Below are positions 55,226 to 63,120 of a stretch of DNA of 64,000 nt, piece by piece. This DNA comes from Labilithrix sp. (GTDB lineage: Bacteria > Myxococcota_A > Polyangia > Polyangiales > Polyangiaceae): NCBI GenBank assembly GCA_019637225.1, contig JAHBWC010000024.1:21634-85633 (forward strand), in the 5' to 3' direction. Below the pieces are notes generated by a model, which was not told the origin of the DNA, searched no databases, and saw nothing but the letters and a program-made list of their open reading frames with translations. The translations under genes were made by a program, and so were the position numbers. How positions within the stretch are numbered: position 1 is the stretch's first letter; each line of letters starts with the position of its first letter.

Positions 55226-55990
55226 ATGCGCCTCCACATCAACATCGATCACGTCGCGACGCTCCGGAACGCGCGAGGCACGCCGTATCCGGACCCGGTC
55301 GAGGCGGCGAGGGTGTGCCTCGACGCGGGCGCGCACGGCATCACGGCGCACCTGCGCGAGGACCGGCGCCACATCGTCGATCAGGACGTCGAGCGCCTAC
55401 GCGCGACGCTCCGCGCCACGTTCAACCTCGAGTGCGCGGCGACCGACGAGATGATCGGCCTCGCCGTCGCGACGCGGCCCGACGTGGTGACGCTCGTCCC
55501 CGAGCGCCGCGAGGAGCGGACGACGGAGGGCGGTCTCGACGTCGCCGGCAACGCCGCGTCGCTCGCCAAGCACGTCGCCGCGCTCCAGGCGGCCGACATC
55601 AAGGTGAGCCTCTTCATCGCGCCCGACCCGGTGCAGGTGGAGGCCTCGCGCGCGCTCGGCGTCGAGCAGATCGAGCTGCACACGGGCGAGTACGCCCACG
55701 CGTTCGGGTACGGACGCCCGTCGTCGTCCGACCTCACGCGGCCGATGCCGGACTCCGCGCAGCGCGAGCACGTCCGGCTCGCCGCGGCGGCGAAGCGCGG
55801 TTACGAGCTCGGCCTCGAGATCGCAGCCGGTCATGGGTTGACGACGCGCAACGTCGGTGCGCTCGTAATGATCCCCGAGATCGTCGAGCTGAACATCGGC
55901 CACGCGGTGATCGCCGACGCCGTCTTCATGTCGCTCGGTGGCGCCGTGAAGGCGATGCTCGGCGCGATAAACAAGGGGAGACCAGCATGA
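55226..55990 (+). CDS. pdxJ: Pyridoxine 5'-phosphate synthase
   Basis: 254 residues from ATG 55226. PdxJ motifs are complete: LHINIDHVATLRNARGTPYP, GAHGITAHLREDRRHI, LVPERREERTTEGGLDV, SLFIAPDPVQVEAS, IELHTGEYAHAF, HGLTTRNVGALVMIPEIVEL, NIGHAVIADAVFMSLGGAV. It condenses 1-deoxyxylulose 5-phosphate with 3-amino-2-oxopropyl phosphate to form PNP in the DXP-dependent vitamin B6 pathway. It is followed by acpS with a 4-base overlap, a pairing also common in Proteobacteria. Confidence 0.97.
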   Translation: MRLHINIDHVATLRNARGTPYPDPVEAARVCLDAGAHGITAHLREDRRHIVDQDVERLRATLRATFNLECAATDEMIGLAVATRPDVVTLVPERREERTTEGGLDVAGNAASLAKHVAALQAADIKVSLFIAPDPVQVEASRALGVEQIELHTGEYAHAFGYGRPSSSDLTRPMPDSAQREHVRLAAAAKRGYELGLEIAAGHGLTTRNVGALVMIPEIVELNIGHAVIADAVFMSLGGAVKAMLGAINKGRPA

Positions 55991-56397
55991 TCGTCGGGGT
56001 GGGGATCGACGTCTGTTCCATCGAGCGCATGCGTCGCGCGCTCGAGCGTCACGGAGACCGCTTCTTCGGGCGCATCTGCAGCCCGGCGGAGCGCGCCGAC
56101 CTTACGGGGCGCGATCAGGCGACCGCGCTCGCCGGCCGCTTCGCGGTGAAGGAGGCGTTCGCGAAGGCGCTCGACGGCGCGCGCGGCGTCGGGTGGCACG
56201 AGGTCGAGGTGCGCCGCGCCGCGAGCGGGAGGCCGACCCTCGAGCTGTCGGGCAACGCCGTGACGACGGTGGCGCGGTTCGGCGCGGACACCTGGCACGT
56301 GAGCATCTCGCACGACGCGGGGGTCGCGATGGCGGTCGTCATCCTCGAGCGCACGAAGGCTGCGGCGTCGGGCGAGGCGCCGGAAGGGAAGGGCTGA
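55987..56397 (+). CDS. acpS: Holo-[acyl-carrier-protein] synthase
   Basis: 136 residues. The AcpS signature begins GVGIDVCSIERMRRALERHG, continues with RFAVKEAFAKALDGARGVGW (Mg-binding ExxxKA) and closes with HVSISHDAGVAMAVVILE. It transfers 4'-phosphopantetheine from CoA to acyl carrier proteins. The start ATG overlaps the pdxJ stop. Length is close to the normal 120-130; the extra 12 residues are a low-complexity tail. Confidence 0.95.
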   Translation: MIVGVGIDVCSIERMRRALERHGDRFFGRICSPAERADLTGRDQATALAGRFAVKEAFAKALDGARGVGWHEVEVRRAASGRPTLELSGNAVTTVARFGADTWHVSISHDAGVAMAVVILERTKAAASGEAPEGKG

Positions 56398-56435
56398 GCC
56401 GTGCGCCTCGGGTCGTCGAGCGAAGGGCTACGCGC

Positions 56436-57998
56436 GTGATCCCGGTCCTGTCGCGCGGCGAGATGCGCGCGTTCGACGCCCATGCGATCCAGGTGAGCCG
56501 CGTTCCCGGCATCGTTCTCATGGAGAACGCCGGGCGCGGGGCGGCGGACGTCGTCGAGCGGGAGCTCCTCGGTGGGCGCGCCGAGGGACGGCGGATCGTC
56601 GTCGTCGCGGGCGCCGGGAACAACGGCGGGGACGGCTTCGTGGTCGCGCGGCACCTGCTCGCGCGCGGCGCGCACGTCGAGGCTTGGCTCGCGGGCGATC
56701 CGGCGAGGATGACCGCCGACTGCCGTACGAACCACGACGCGTTCGTCGGCGTGGGCGGCGGGGTCGCGCTCGTCCCGCTCGGCGCGTCGCTCCATGGCCT
56801 CGGCGATGAGCTCGCACGCGCGGACGTCGTCGTCGATGCGCTCTTCGGCACGGGGCTCGATCGCGAGGTCACAGAGCCGCTCGCGAGCGTCGTTCGCTTG
56901 ATGAACGAGGCGCGGCGGTTTGGCCGGCGGCCGCGGCTCTTCGCGCTCGACGTCCCGTCGGGTCTCGACGCCGACACGGGCGTTGCGCTCGGCGCGTGCG
57001 TCGAGGCCGATCGGACGGTCTCGTTCGCGCACCTCAAGCTCGGTCATGTCACCGGGCGAGGCGCCCAGCTGTCGGGGCCGGTGCATGTCGTCGACATTGG
57101 CGTGCCGCCGTCGCTCGTGGCCGCGCATAGCGCCGAGCTCGTCGAGGCGAGCGATGTCCGAGCCGTCGTTCACGCGCGGCCGATCGACACGCACAAGTAC
57201 CGCGCCGGGCACGTCGCGATCGTCGCGGGCTCGGCGGGCAAGGTGGGCGCGGCGCTCCTCTCGGCGCGTGGCGCGCTCCGTGGAGGCGCGGGCGCGGCGA
57301 CGATCGTGACGTGGCCCGACGCCGCGAGCGTGCTCGAGGCGCGGATCGCGGAGGTGATGGTCGCGCGTCTGAGCTCGGAGACGGACGACGAGGCGCTCGA
57401 CGCCTCGATCGATGCGCTGCTCATGCACAAGCGCGCGGTGGTGATCGGTCCCGGCTTCGGCACGGGGGCTGCGGCGCGCAGGGTGTCGAGTCGGATCCTC
57501 GCGTCGTTTGGCGGGGCGATCGTCGCCGATGCCGATGCGTTTACGATGCATGCTGGCGCGCCCGAGGACTTCGCCGTTGCGGGTGGGCGCGTGGTGCTGA
57601 CGCCGCACTCCGGTGAGCTTGGCCGTCTGCTCGGTTGCGCTTCGGAGGACGTCGAGGACGATCGGTTCGCCGCGGCGCGTGAGGCCGCGAGGCGCGCAAA
57701 CGCCGTGGTGCTCCTCAAGGGGGCGTACACGGTGGTGGCGTCGCCGGAGGGGCGCGTGGTCGTGAGCGGCTCTGGGAGTCCGGCGCTCGCGACCGCCGGG
57801 TCGGGTGATGTTCTCTCGGGGCTCGTTGGTGCGCTCGCGTGCGCGCTGCCGCCGTTCGAGGCTGCGTGGTGCGGGGCGTTCCTTCACGGCGTGGCTGGGA
57901 GCGCGTGGCAGAAGGAGCACGGGGATCGGGGGCTTTTGGCCGGCGAGATCGCCGACGGGCTGCCCGCCGTGCTTGCGGCGCTGCTGGCCGAGGCGTGA
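56436..57998 (+). CDS. nnrDE: Bifunctional NAD(P)HX epimerase/dehydratase
   Basis: 520 residues from GTG 56436. The N-terminal YjeF_N epimerase domain (1-215) has VPGIVLMENAGRGAADVV, VVAGAGNNGGDGFVVARHL and DALFGTGLDREV. The C-terminal ribokinase-like dehydratase domain (225-520) has HKYRAGHVAIVAGSAGKVGA, VVIGPGFGTG, VLTPHSGELGRLLG and GSPALATAGSGDVLSGLVGA. The enzyme repairs hydrated NADH and NADPH using ADP or ATP. It lies just after acpS, forming a pdxJ-acpS-nnrDE block. Confidence 0.95.
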   Translation: MIPVLSRGEMRAFDAHAIQVSRVPGIVLMENAGRGAADVVERELLGGRAEGRRIVVVAGAGNNGGDGFVVARHLLARGAHVEAWLAGDPARMTADCRTNHDAFVGVGGGVALVPLGASLHGLGDELARADVVVDALFGTGLDREVTEPLASVVRLMNEARRFGRRPRLFALDVPSGLDADTGVALGACVEADRTVSFAHLKLGHVTGRGAQLSGPVHVVDIGVPPSLVAAHSAELVEASDVRAVVHARPIDTHKYRAGHVAIVAGSAGKVGAALLSARGALRGGAGAATIVTWPDAASVLEARIAEVMVARLSSETDDEALDASIDALLMHKRAVVIGPGFGTGAAARRVSSRILASFGGAIVADADAFTMHAGAPEDFAVAGGRVVLTPHSGELGRLLGCASEDVEDDRFAAAREAARRANAVVLLKGAYTVVASPEGRVVVSGSGSPALATAGSGDVLSGLVGALACALPPFEAAWCGAFLHGVAGSAWQKEHGDRGLLAGEIADGLPAVLAALLAEA

Positions 57999-58536
57999 GC
58001 GCTCGGGCGTAACGCGCGGGTTGCTCCGAGGGATGGGAAGGTCGCGAGCGGCCGTCCGGGTCGGCGCAGGTCGATCCACACGGACTCCGGGGCGCTGATC
58101 GCTCGCGGATCGGGGTTGGGGTCTGCGAGCGCGATCGGGACTCGCGAGTCGGGGATTCGCGGTTGGGGTCTGCGAGCGCGATCGGGATTCGCGAGTCGGG
58201 ATTCGCGAGTCGGGATTCGCGAGTCGGGATTCGCGAGTCGGGATTCGCGAGTCGGGATCCGCGATCGCGCTCGCAGACGGGAACCGGACAGGACCTCGGG
58301 AACAGGACAGGACATCGCTTACAGATCGTTGGGTGTGCGTGGCGCTTTCGCTCGGCCCCGATTGCCGCGGGCCTCAGCCAGCGCGCAATCGTCCTGCCGC
58401 CGCCGGTCGAGGCGTCGATCACGCGGTCCAGCGGGCGACGTAGGCGAGCTCGTTCGCGCTTCGGGCGGCGGCGTCATGCCGATTGCGCGGTAGGGGCTGA
58501 GGCCCGCGGCAATCGGGGCCTCGGGAGGCGCTCAAC
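57999..58536. other. Repeat-bearing intergenic region between nnrDE and the four-helix-bundle gene
   Basis: About 540 bp. Its core is the short-repeat cluster listed separately. Open frames across it are repeat artefacts with no supported start. No RNA gene or clear promoter was recognised. Confidence 0.55.
58114..58253. repeat. Two 27-bp direct repeats followed by five perfect 14-bp tandem repeats
   Basis: A 27-bp unit beginning GGTTGGGGTCTGCGAGCG occurs at 58114-58140 and 58161-58187. GGGATTCGCGAGTC is then repeated five times without a mismatch at 58184, 58198, 58212, 58226 and 58240. A degenerate sixth copy follows. Typical of slippage-prone micro/minisatellite DNA. Confidence 0.9.
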
Positions 58537-58893
58537 ATGCACACGTTCCGATTCTCGTACCGTCGTCTCGATGCGTTCTATGTCGCCAAGGAAGCCCTTG
58601 CGCGCGGGCATCGCATCGCTCAGAAGTTTCCGCGTGGCTACGGGCCGCTGGCCGACCAGCTCCGGCGTGCACTGGCGAGCGCCTACACCCAGACCGTCGA
58701 GGGAGCCTCGCGCGAAGGCGCCGACCGAAGGCAGCGCTGCCGGGTCGCGCGGGCCGAATGCAACGAAGCCGCCGCGGCCGTCGAAGGGGCTCAGGCCATC
58801 GGTCTCGTCTCCGAGACCGAGGCCAACGAGGTCCTCGTCGTCTTGGACCGCCTCGCGGGCATGCTCACTCGGCTCGGCGGGCTCTCGGCCTAG
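58537..58893 (+). CDS. Four-helix-bundle protein (S23/23S rRNA intervening-sequence family)
   Basis: 118 residues. The sequence FRFSYRRLDAFYVAKEALAR, YGPLADQLRRALASAYTQTV, EGASREGADRRQRCRVARAE and LVSETEANEVLVVLDRLAGM fits the four-helix-bundle family first seen inside 23S rRNA intervening sequences and widely scattered in environmental bacteria. Function is unknown; these genes are often found among repeats. This copy is flanked on both sides by tandem repeats. Confidence 0.85.
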   Translation: MHTFRFSYRRLDAFYVAKEALARGHRIAQKFPRGYGPLADQLRRALASAYTQTVEGASREGADRRQRCRVARAECNEAAAAVEGAQAIGLVSETEANEVLVVLDRLAGMLTRLGGLSA

Positions 58894-59222
58894 GGTCGAG
58901 CGCATCCTTCGAACCTCCTGCAGCCAGCAGCTGCGGGAGGTTCGCGAAGGGCGCCTGCGCGCGGACCTCCTGCAGCCGGCAGCTGCAGGAGGTTCGCGAA
59001 GGGCGCCTGCGCGCGGATCCGCTCGATCGGCCGCTCCCTGGACGCGAGGCCGATCCGGCCCTCGCGGCCCGGGAGCGTGGCCGGATGCGACTGCGTGGTC
59101 GCGGCCACGCGCGGTTGGCTCGCGGGACACACGTTCGGGGACGCATGAGCGAAAAACGTAGTGATTTCGATGGTTGGAGTGGTGGCGCTGGCGTTGCAAT
59201 CGGTCCTGTCCAGAGGACAACG
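58894..59222. other. Repeat-bearing interval upstream of the sigma-factor gene
   Basis: About 330 bp. It starts with the 52-bp palindromic repeats (separate entry). The rest has no supported coding frame. The sigma-factor promoter should lie between 59090 and 59210; a clear ECF-type -35 (GAAC) was not found. Confidence 0.5.
58914..59017. repeat. Two tandem 52-bp repeats, each headed by a palindrome
   Basis: Copies at 58914-58965 and 58966-59017 differ at only a few bases. The second begins with CCTCCTGCAGC-CGGCA-GCTGCAGGAGG, a perfect 11-bp stem with a 5-nt loop. The first copy has one mismatch in the stem. The remainder of each unit is TTCGCGAAGGGCGCCTGCGC. Confidence 0.9.
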
Positions 59223-59789
59223 ATGCCGACCAACGCCGTCAACGCCGCCCCCGCCGACCGTTCGACCCGCACGCTCGTGGCCCATGACCAGAGGAGCCTC
59301 GAGCTCGGTCTGGTCGAGCTCATCCCCGAGCTTCGCGGCCGAGCGTGCCGCCTCTGCGGGGACCCGACGACGGCCGACGACGTCGTTCAGGACACGATCG
59401 AGCGCGCGCTCAAGTTCGCGAAGCAGTACGAGCGCGGCACGAACCTCCGCGCGTGGGTCTACCAGATCCTCTTCAGCGTCTTCGTCACGCGTTATCGCCG
59501 CTCGCGTCGCGACAAGAACGCGCTTCGCGCGCTGGCCGCCGATCCGTGCGCGTGGACGACGCCGGAGCGGTTCGCGTCGCCCGACGCCGCGGTGTCGCTG
59601 ACGAACAAGACGCAAGTGACGCTCGACGCGCTGCCCGAGACGTTCCGCTCGGTGCTGAAGCTGGTCGATCTCGACGAGCTCACCTACCGCGAGGCCGCGA
59701 ACGAGCTCGGCGTCCCCGTCGGCACCGTGATGAGCCGCCTTCACCGCGGCCGGAAGCTCCTGGCGTCGCAGCTGCAGCAGGCGGCCTGA
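59223..59789 (+). CDS. ECF-type RNA polymerase sigma factor
   Basis: 188 residues from ATG 59223. Region 2 has LIPELRGRACRLCGDPTTAD, DVVQDTIERALKFAKQY and NLRAWVYQILFSVFVTRYRR. Region 4 has LDALPETFRSVLKLVDLDEL, TYREAANELGVPVGTVMSRL and HRGRKLL. Regions 1.1 and 3 are absent, so it belongs to the ECF group. No anti-sigma gene is adjacent, so control may be transcriptional or through a distant partner. The region it regulates is unknown. It converges on the adenosyltransferase gene. Confidence 0.93.
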   Translation: MPTNAVNAAPADRSTRTLVAHDQRSLELGLVELIPELRGRACRLCGDPTTADDVVQDTIERALKFAKQYERGTNLRAWVYQILFSVFVTRYRRSRRDKNALRALAADPCAWTTPERFASPDAAVSLTNKTQVTLDALPETFRSVLKLVDLDELTYREAANELGVPVGTVMSRLHRGRKLLASQLQQAA

Positions 59790-59846
59790 TCGAGGCGCGA
59801 CGGACGGCGCGATAGGCGCCGCGCGGCCCGGGTCAGGGCCGGTAGA

Positions 59847-59934
59847 TCAAGCGCCGCGTGGTGCCCAGGGCACGTCCGCGACGCCGAGCGTCAAGCGCCT
59901 CGCGGCGCCCAGGGCACGTCCGCCACGCCGAGTG
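59847..59934. repeat. 44-bp tandem duplication at the 3' end of the adenosyltransferase gene
   Basis: Copies at 59847-59890 and 59891-59934 match at about nine bases in ten. The inner copy (59891-59934) is the coding 3' end, with TCA (stop, complement) as its first triplet. The outer copy repeats the last 14 codons and their stop just beyond the gene. Confidence 0.88.
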
Positions 59935-60454
59935 TCGCGTTGGCCTTGCGCGCGAGGACGAAGAGCAGATCGCTGAGGCGGTTCAAGTAGACGACGATCT
60001 CGGCGCGCGCGGGCGCGTCGTCGAGCGCGAGGACGCCACGCTCGGCGCGGCGGCACACCGTGCGCGCGAGGTGAAGCGCCGCCGCCTGCGCGCTCCCGCC
60101 GGGGAGGACGAAGCTCTTGAGCGGCGGCAGGCCCTCCTCGGCGTCGTCGATCGCCTTCTCGAGCCGCTCGGCGTCGGCCGCGTCGAGGAGCTTCATCGAC
60201 ATCTTCGCCTCCTTGCCCGGCACGCAGGCGAGCTCCGCGCCGAGCGTGAAGAGGTCGACCTGCACCCCCGCGAGGACGCCGTCGGTGAACGGCTCGAGCC
60301 CGGTCGCGCGCGCGACGCCGATGGCCGCGTTCGTCTCGTCGACCGTGCCGTAAGCCTCGACGCGCAGCGACGCCTTCTTCACGCGCGCGCCGCCGAACAG
60401 CCCCGTCGTCCCGTCGTCGCCCGTCTTCGTATAGAGCTTCACGCCGCGCAGCAT
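59891..60454 (-). CDS. Corrinoid adenosyltransferase, PduO type
   Basis: 187 residues from ATG 60454. The family signature KLYTKTGDDGTTGLFGGARV (ATP-binding P-loop-like region) is followed by VEAYGTVDETNAAIGVARAT, FVLPGGSAQAAALHLARTVC, RRAERGVL and VVYLNRLSDLLFVLARKANA. It adenosylates cob(I)alamin to make adenosylcobalamin. There are no other cobalamin genes here. A duplicated 44-bp tail follows the stop. Confidence 0.95.
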   Translation of the reverse strand: MLRGVKLYTKTGDDGTTGLFGGARVKKASLRVEAYGTVDETNAAIGVARATGLEPFTDGVLAGVQVDLFTLGAELACVPGKEAKMSMKLLDAADAERLEKAIDDAEEGLPPLKSFVLPGGSAQAAALHLARTVCRRAERGVLALDDAPARAEIVVYLNRLSDLLFVLARKANATLGVADVPWAPRGA

Positions 60455-60874
60455 ACCGCGGCCGTCCTCGGGCAGTGCGGCGCTTTCGGGCGTGTCGCGA
60501 TCGGCAACAACCTTCGAGTCGTCGCCGATCGCCGGACTTCGCTCGCGACTGTCCGATGGCATGCGCGTCGGCCCCGAAGAGAGACGCGGGTGGTTGGCGC
60601 GTCCGAGTCTCGCCTGCGACGCTGTGCACACGTCGGCACAGATGCGCGACGGTCGCGTCGGTTGGCGCAAACGGTGGCGACTAACCGAAGGGCCGAGCTC
60701 TGCGTGGAGCCCCTTCGGCGCGTCCGGTGGGGGATCGTATGTGGCCGTATCCGCGTGGGATTCTTCTCGCAAGCCGCGGCCGAGCTAGCTCGCGGGCGTG
60801 CTCGCCCGCCGAGGACGCGAGATTTGTCCGCAACGAAAACGGACCCGCGCCGATAGGACCGCACGGAGGATGAC
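60455..60874. other. Divergent intergenic region upstream of the type III secretion-like operon
   Basis: About 420 bp with no supported gene. It must hold the promoter of the 60875-63911 operon. Two structures are clear: a 12-bp palindrome CGAGCTAGCTCG (60781-60792) and, directly after it, a hairpin GCGGGCG-TGCT-CGCCCGC (60792-60809). A short GTCCG/CGGAC inverted repeat lies near 60825-60843. No convincing -35/-10 pair was found. Confidence 0.5.
60781..60809. promoter_or_regulatory. Palindrome plus hairpin upstream of the secretion operon; candidate control site
   Basis: CGAGCTAGCTCG is a perfect 12-bp palindrome sharing its last base with a 7-bp stem, 4-nt loop hairpin. It lies 66-94 bp before the first gene, a likely place for an operator or leader structure. 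No T-run follows, so a terminator is unlikely. Confidence 0.35.
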
Positions 60875-61096
60875 ATGGACACGGGATTCATCGAAGCGGT
60901 CGAGCGGGACATCGTCAGGAGCGAGGAATCGCTGGCCGAGCTCGAGAGGCACGCCGCGTCGCTCGGAGAGCTCTCTGCGCCGGACGAGGCGATCGCGCTG
61001 ACCGAGGAGCTCCGCGAGCTGTTCGGTCGCCTCGAAGCCATTCAGGCGCGCGGCGAGGTGGTGGCAGTGCTGCCCATCTGCGGAATGAGAATCTGA
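60875..61096 (+). CDS. Small coiled-coil protein at the SseA/CesAB chaperone position of a translocon operon
   Basis: 73 residues with GGAGG eight bases before ATG. Mostly helical and acidic (FIEAVERDIVRSEESLAELE, ALTEELRELFGRLEAIQARG), ending in a hydrophobic VVAVLPICGMRI. It is the first gene of the operon, as sseA (the small coiled-coil chaperone of SseB) is in SPI-2. Sequence similarity to SseA or CesAB is not apparent by eye, so the role is inferred from size, helicity and position. A needle subunit (SctF) is an alternative on size, but the expected Pro-turn is absent. Confidence 0.55.
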   Translation: MDTGFIEAVERDIVRSEESLAELERHAASLGELSAPDEAIALTEELRELFGRLEAIQARGEVVAVLPICGMRI

Positions 61097-61109
61097 GAGG
61101 AGCGGAAAA

Positions 61110-61706
61110 ATGATCGACAAGTTTGCCGGCGGTGCAGCGTTGAAGCCCACACCCTTGATCTCCTCGATACGAATCGTCGAGAACGAGGACACAAGAACAT
61201 CCTTCTCGACGAACTTCGTCATCGAGTTCGCGCGCGCCAGAGTCGGCCACATCAATGCGTGGCTGGGGCGGCAGCTCGAGGCGATCCGCAACTCTGGCCG
61301 CGACAGTCAAGTCCTGAACGACCTCCTGGCCAGCCTCGCCCAGCACAGCGAAGGGTTCGACGACGCAGAGTCGCATAAGAAATGCAAGCAGGCGCTGAAG
61401 CGCGCCATCGATGAGCTGCCCAGCGGCTCGCCGATTCGCGCGCAGCTCGCGTCCCTGCGTGACGACGACGGGAGCCCGCTGAACGACAACAACGAGGGCG
61501 GAAGGGACACGAAGGTCAGCAAGGCGGACATGGCGGCCATCATCAAGGAGGTCGAGAACAAGCTCAAGTCGGTCGACCGTGGCTCGCAGGAGTCGCAGCT
61601 GATGATCAACTCGAAGATCGCCGAAAAGAACGAGGTGCTTCAGCTCGCCGCCATGATCATTCAGCAGATCCACGCCTGCATCAGCGGGATCCAGCAGAGG
61701 TCATGA
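61110..61706 (+). CDS. SseB/EspA-like hydrophilic translocon filament/tip protein (putative)
   Basis: 198 residues; GAGAGGAG precedes ATG 61110. No signal peptide and no membrane helix. The N-terminal half is globular. The last 60 residues form a long amphipathic helix (KADMAAIIKEVENKLKSVDR, SQESQLMINSKIAEKNEVLQ, LAAMIIQQIHACISGI) of the flagellin/EspA type needed for filament or tip assembly. SseB is 197 residues and sits at this position in SPI-2. The assignment rests on length, C-terminal helix and neighbours; a profile search is required. Confidence 0.55.
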   Translation: MIDKFAGGAALKPTPLISSIRIVENEDTRTSFSTNFVIEFARARVGHINAWLGRQLEAIRNSGRDSQVLNDLLASLAQHSEGFDDAESHKKCKQALKRAIDELPSGSPIRAQLASLRDDDGSPLNDNNEGGRDTKVSKADMAAIIKEVENKLKSVDRGSQESQLMINSKIAEKNEVLQLAAMIIQQIHACISGIQQRS

Positions 61707-62113
61707 TGCACGCTCTCTCGGTCGCACAGAGCTCGTCGCCGCCTGCGGCAGCCCTCGTCGAATCGATGTATGCGCTGGCGTTCGAGCTCATCTCGGTGGA
61801 GCGCTGGTCCGACGCCTCGGATGTCCTCCGCGCGATGCTCCTCGTCACTCCGAACGACGAGCGTGCCTGGCTCGGGCTCGGTCGATGTCACGACGCCCTC
61901 GGCCAGCGCGAGGTGGCTGTCGAGCTCTACACGATGTGCCTCGTTGCGTTGCCCCGCGCAGTTCGAATGCGAATCGCGCTGGCGAGCCTTCTCGGAGACG
62001 CGTCACGTGAGGACGACGTGGACCTGCTCCTCCGGCAGGCCGGAGATATCGCGGACGCGCTCGATGATGCGGAGCTGGTCGAGCTCGTGGAACGAGCACG
62101 GAGGTCGTCATGA
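61703..62113 (+). CDS. TPR-type class II translocator chaperone (SycD/SscA-like)
   Basis: 136 residues with ATGA overlap at the start and a 4-base overlap at the end. Consecutive TPRs (about 20-85) read LVESMYALAFELISVERWSD, ASDVLRAMLLVTPNDERAWL, GLGRCHDALGQREVAVELYT. The LYxLAFE...DxRxWLGLGxCxxxLG pattern is that of the SycD/LcrH/SscA/IpgC chaperones, which keep the hydrophobic translocators soluble. It lies directly before the translocator gene, as expected. Slightly shorter than the usual 155-165 residues. Confidence 0.72.
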   Translation: MMHALSVAQSSSPPAAALVESMYALAFELISVERWSDASDVLRAMLLVTPNDERAWLGLGRCHDALGQREVAVELYTMCLVALPRAVRMRIALASLLGDASREDDVDLLLRQAGDIADALDDAELVELVERARRSS

Positions 62114-63120
62114 GTGTGGCGGTTGAGGGGACCCAGCGAACGCAACGCTACGAGCGAGGTGCCTCGGTCGAGTCCGAGCGGCATGAGGAGGTCGACGTAC
62201 TGCCGTCACCGACACACGCATTCGCGAGCAACGATCTGCTCACGCTTCGCTCGCTCCTGATGAAGATGAGCGACAACGCGGTCGCGACGGGAAAGGCAAG
62301 GATCGAGAAGAACGACGTGCTAGCTGCGAAGGCGATTGAGGACGCGTTCCGGGCGCGCAAGGAGGCTTCCGAGGCGCGAAGCGAAGACGGCGGGTTCTTC
62401 GATGGGCTTTTCGAGGCCGCGAAGGCGCTGACGGTGGACCTCGTCAAGCTCGAGAACATCACGGACCCGTTCGGTGCGCTCGAGGAGTCTCTCGAGAAGG
62501 CGGGCGATGCGACCATCAACTCGCGTCAGTTTTGGGCTGATGTGGAGAAGGGCGCTCTCGAGGTGGCAAAGTGGGGAGCCGTCGCGGGCTCCGTCGTGCT
62601 CGCGGTAGGCTCGTTCGGGGCCGCGGCGCCGGTGGCAGCGCTCGCGATTGTCGGTGCGGTCATGTCGTGCGCTGCGGCGGCAGACTCGTCGTTCGGCATT
62701 CTCGAGAAGTGCGGCGTCGACCGTGACACCGCGATGTGGATCGGCGTCGGCCTCACAATCGGCGGTGCGCTCTGCAGCGGAGGGTCGGGTGTAGCGCAGA
62801 TGCTGGCGACCGACAGCACCAAGGTTGCGTCCGCTGCCCTGCGATCCGCCGCGATCATCGCTGACGCGAGCGCGGGAGCGGCCGGGGTGGCCGGTGGCGT
62901 GGCGAAGATTCAGGTCGCCGACTTCGAGCACACGGCGATGCTCGCCGACGCGGATGCAGCCGACGCCGATGCGACGCAGGTCCGTGTCGAGCGAACGATT
63001 CAACGGGTGATGGACTCGATCCGTGAGACCTACCGGTCGTGCGAGCGTGGAACGCAGCGCGTCGCGGATGCGATGAAGAAGCACAACGCCACGACCGTGG
63101 CACTGATGGTGAGGGCGTGA
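62110..63120 (+). CDS. SctE-like (YopB/SseC/EspD class) pore-forming translocator, putative
   Basis: 336 residues. The first 150 are charged and helical (FRARKEASEARSEDGGFFDG). Two hydrophobic segments follow, about 152-185 (VAKWGAVAGSVVLAVGSFGA, APVAALAIVGAVMS) and about 208-230 (AMWIGVGLTIGGALCSGGSG), separated by a short loop, the classical two-helix hairpin of SctE translocators. The C-terminus is an amphipathic coil (VRVERTIQRVMDSIRETYRS). No Sec signal. Shorter than YopB (401) but close to EspD (380). It overlaps genes on both sides. Confidence 0.65.
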   Translation: MSVAVEGTQRTQRYERGASVESERHEEVDVLPSPTHAFASNDLLTLRSLLMKMSDNAVATGKARIEKNDVLAAKAIEDAFRARKEASEARSEDGGFFDGLFEAAKALTVDLVKLENITDPFGALEESLEKAGDATINSRQFWADVEKGALEVAKWGAVAGSVVLAVGSFGAAAPVAALAIVGAVMSCAAAADSSFGILEKCGVDRDTAMWIGVGLTIGGALCSGGSGVAQMLATDSTKVASAALRSAAIIADASAGAAGVAGGVAKIQVADFEHTAMLADADAADADATQVRVERTIQRVMDSIRETYRSCERGTQRVADAMKKHNATTVALMVRA

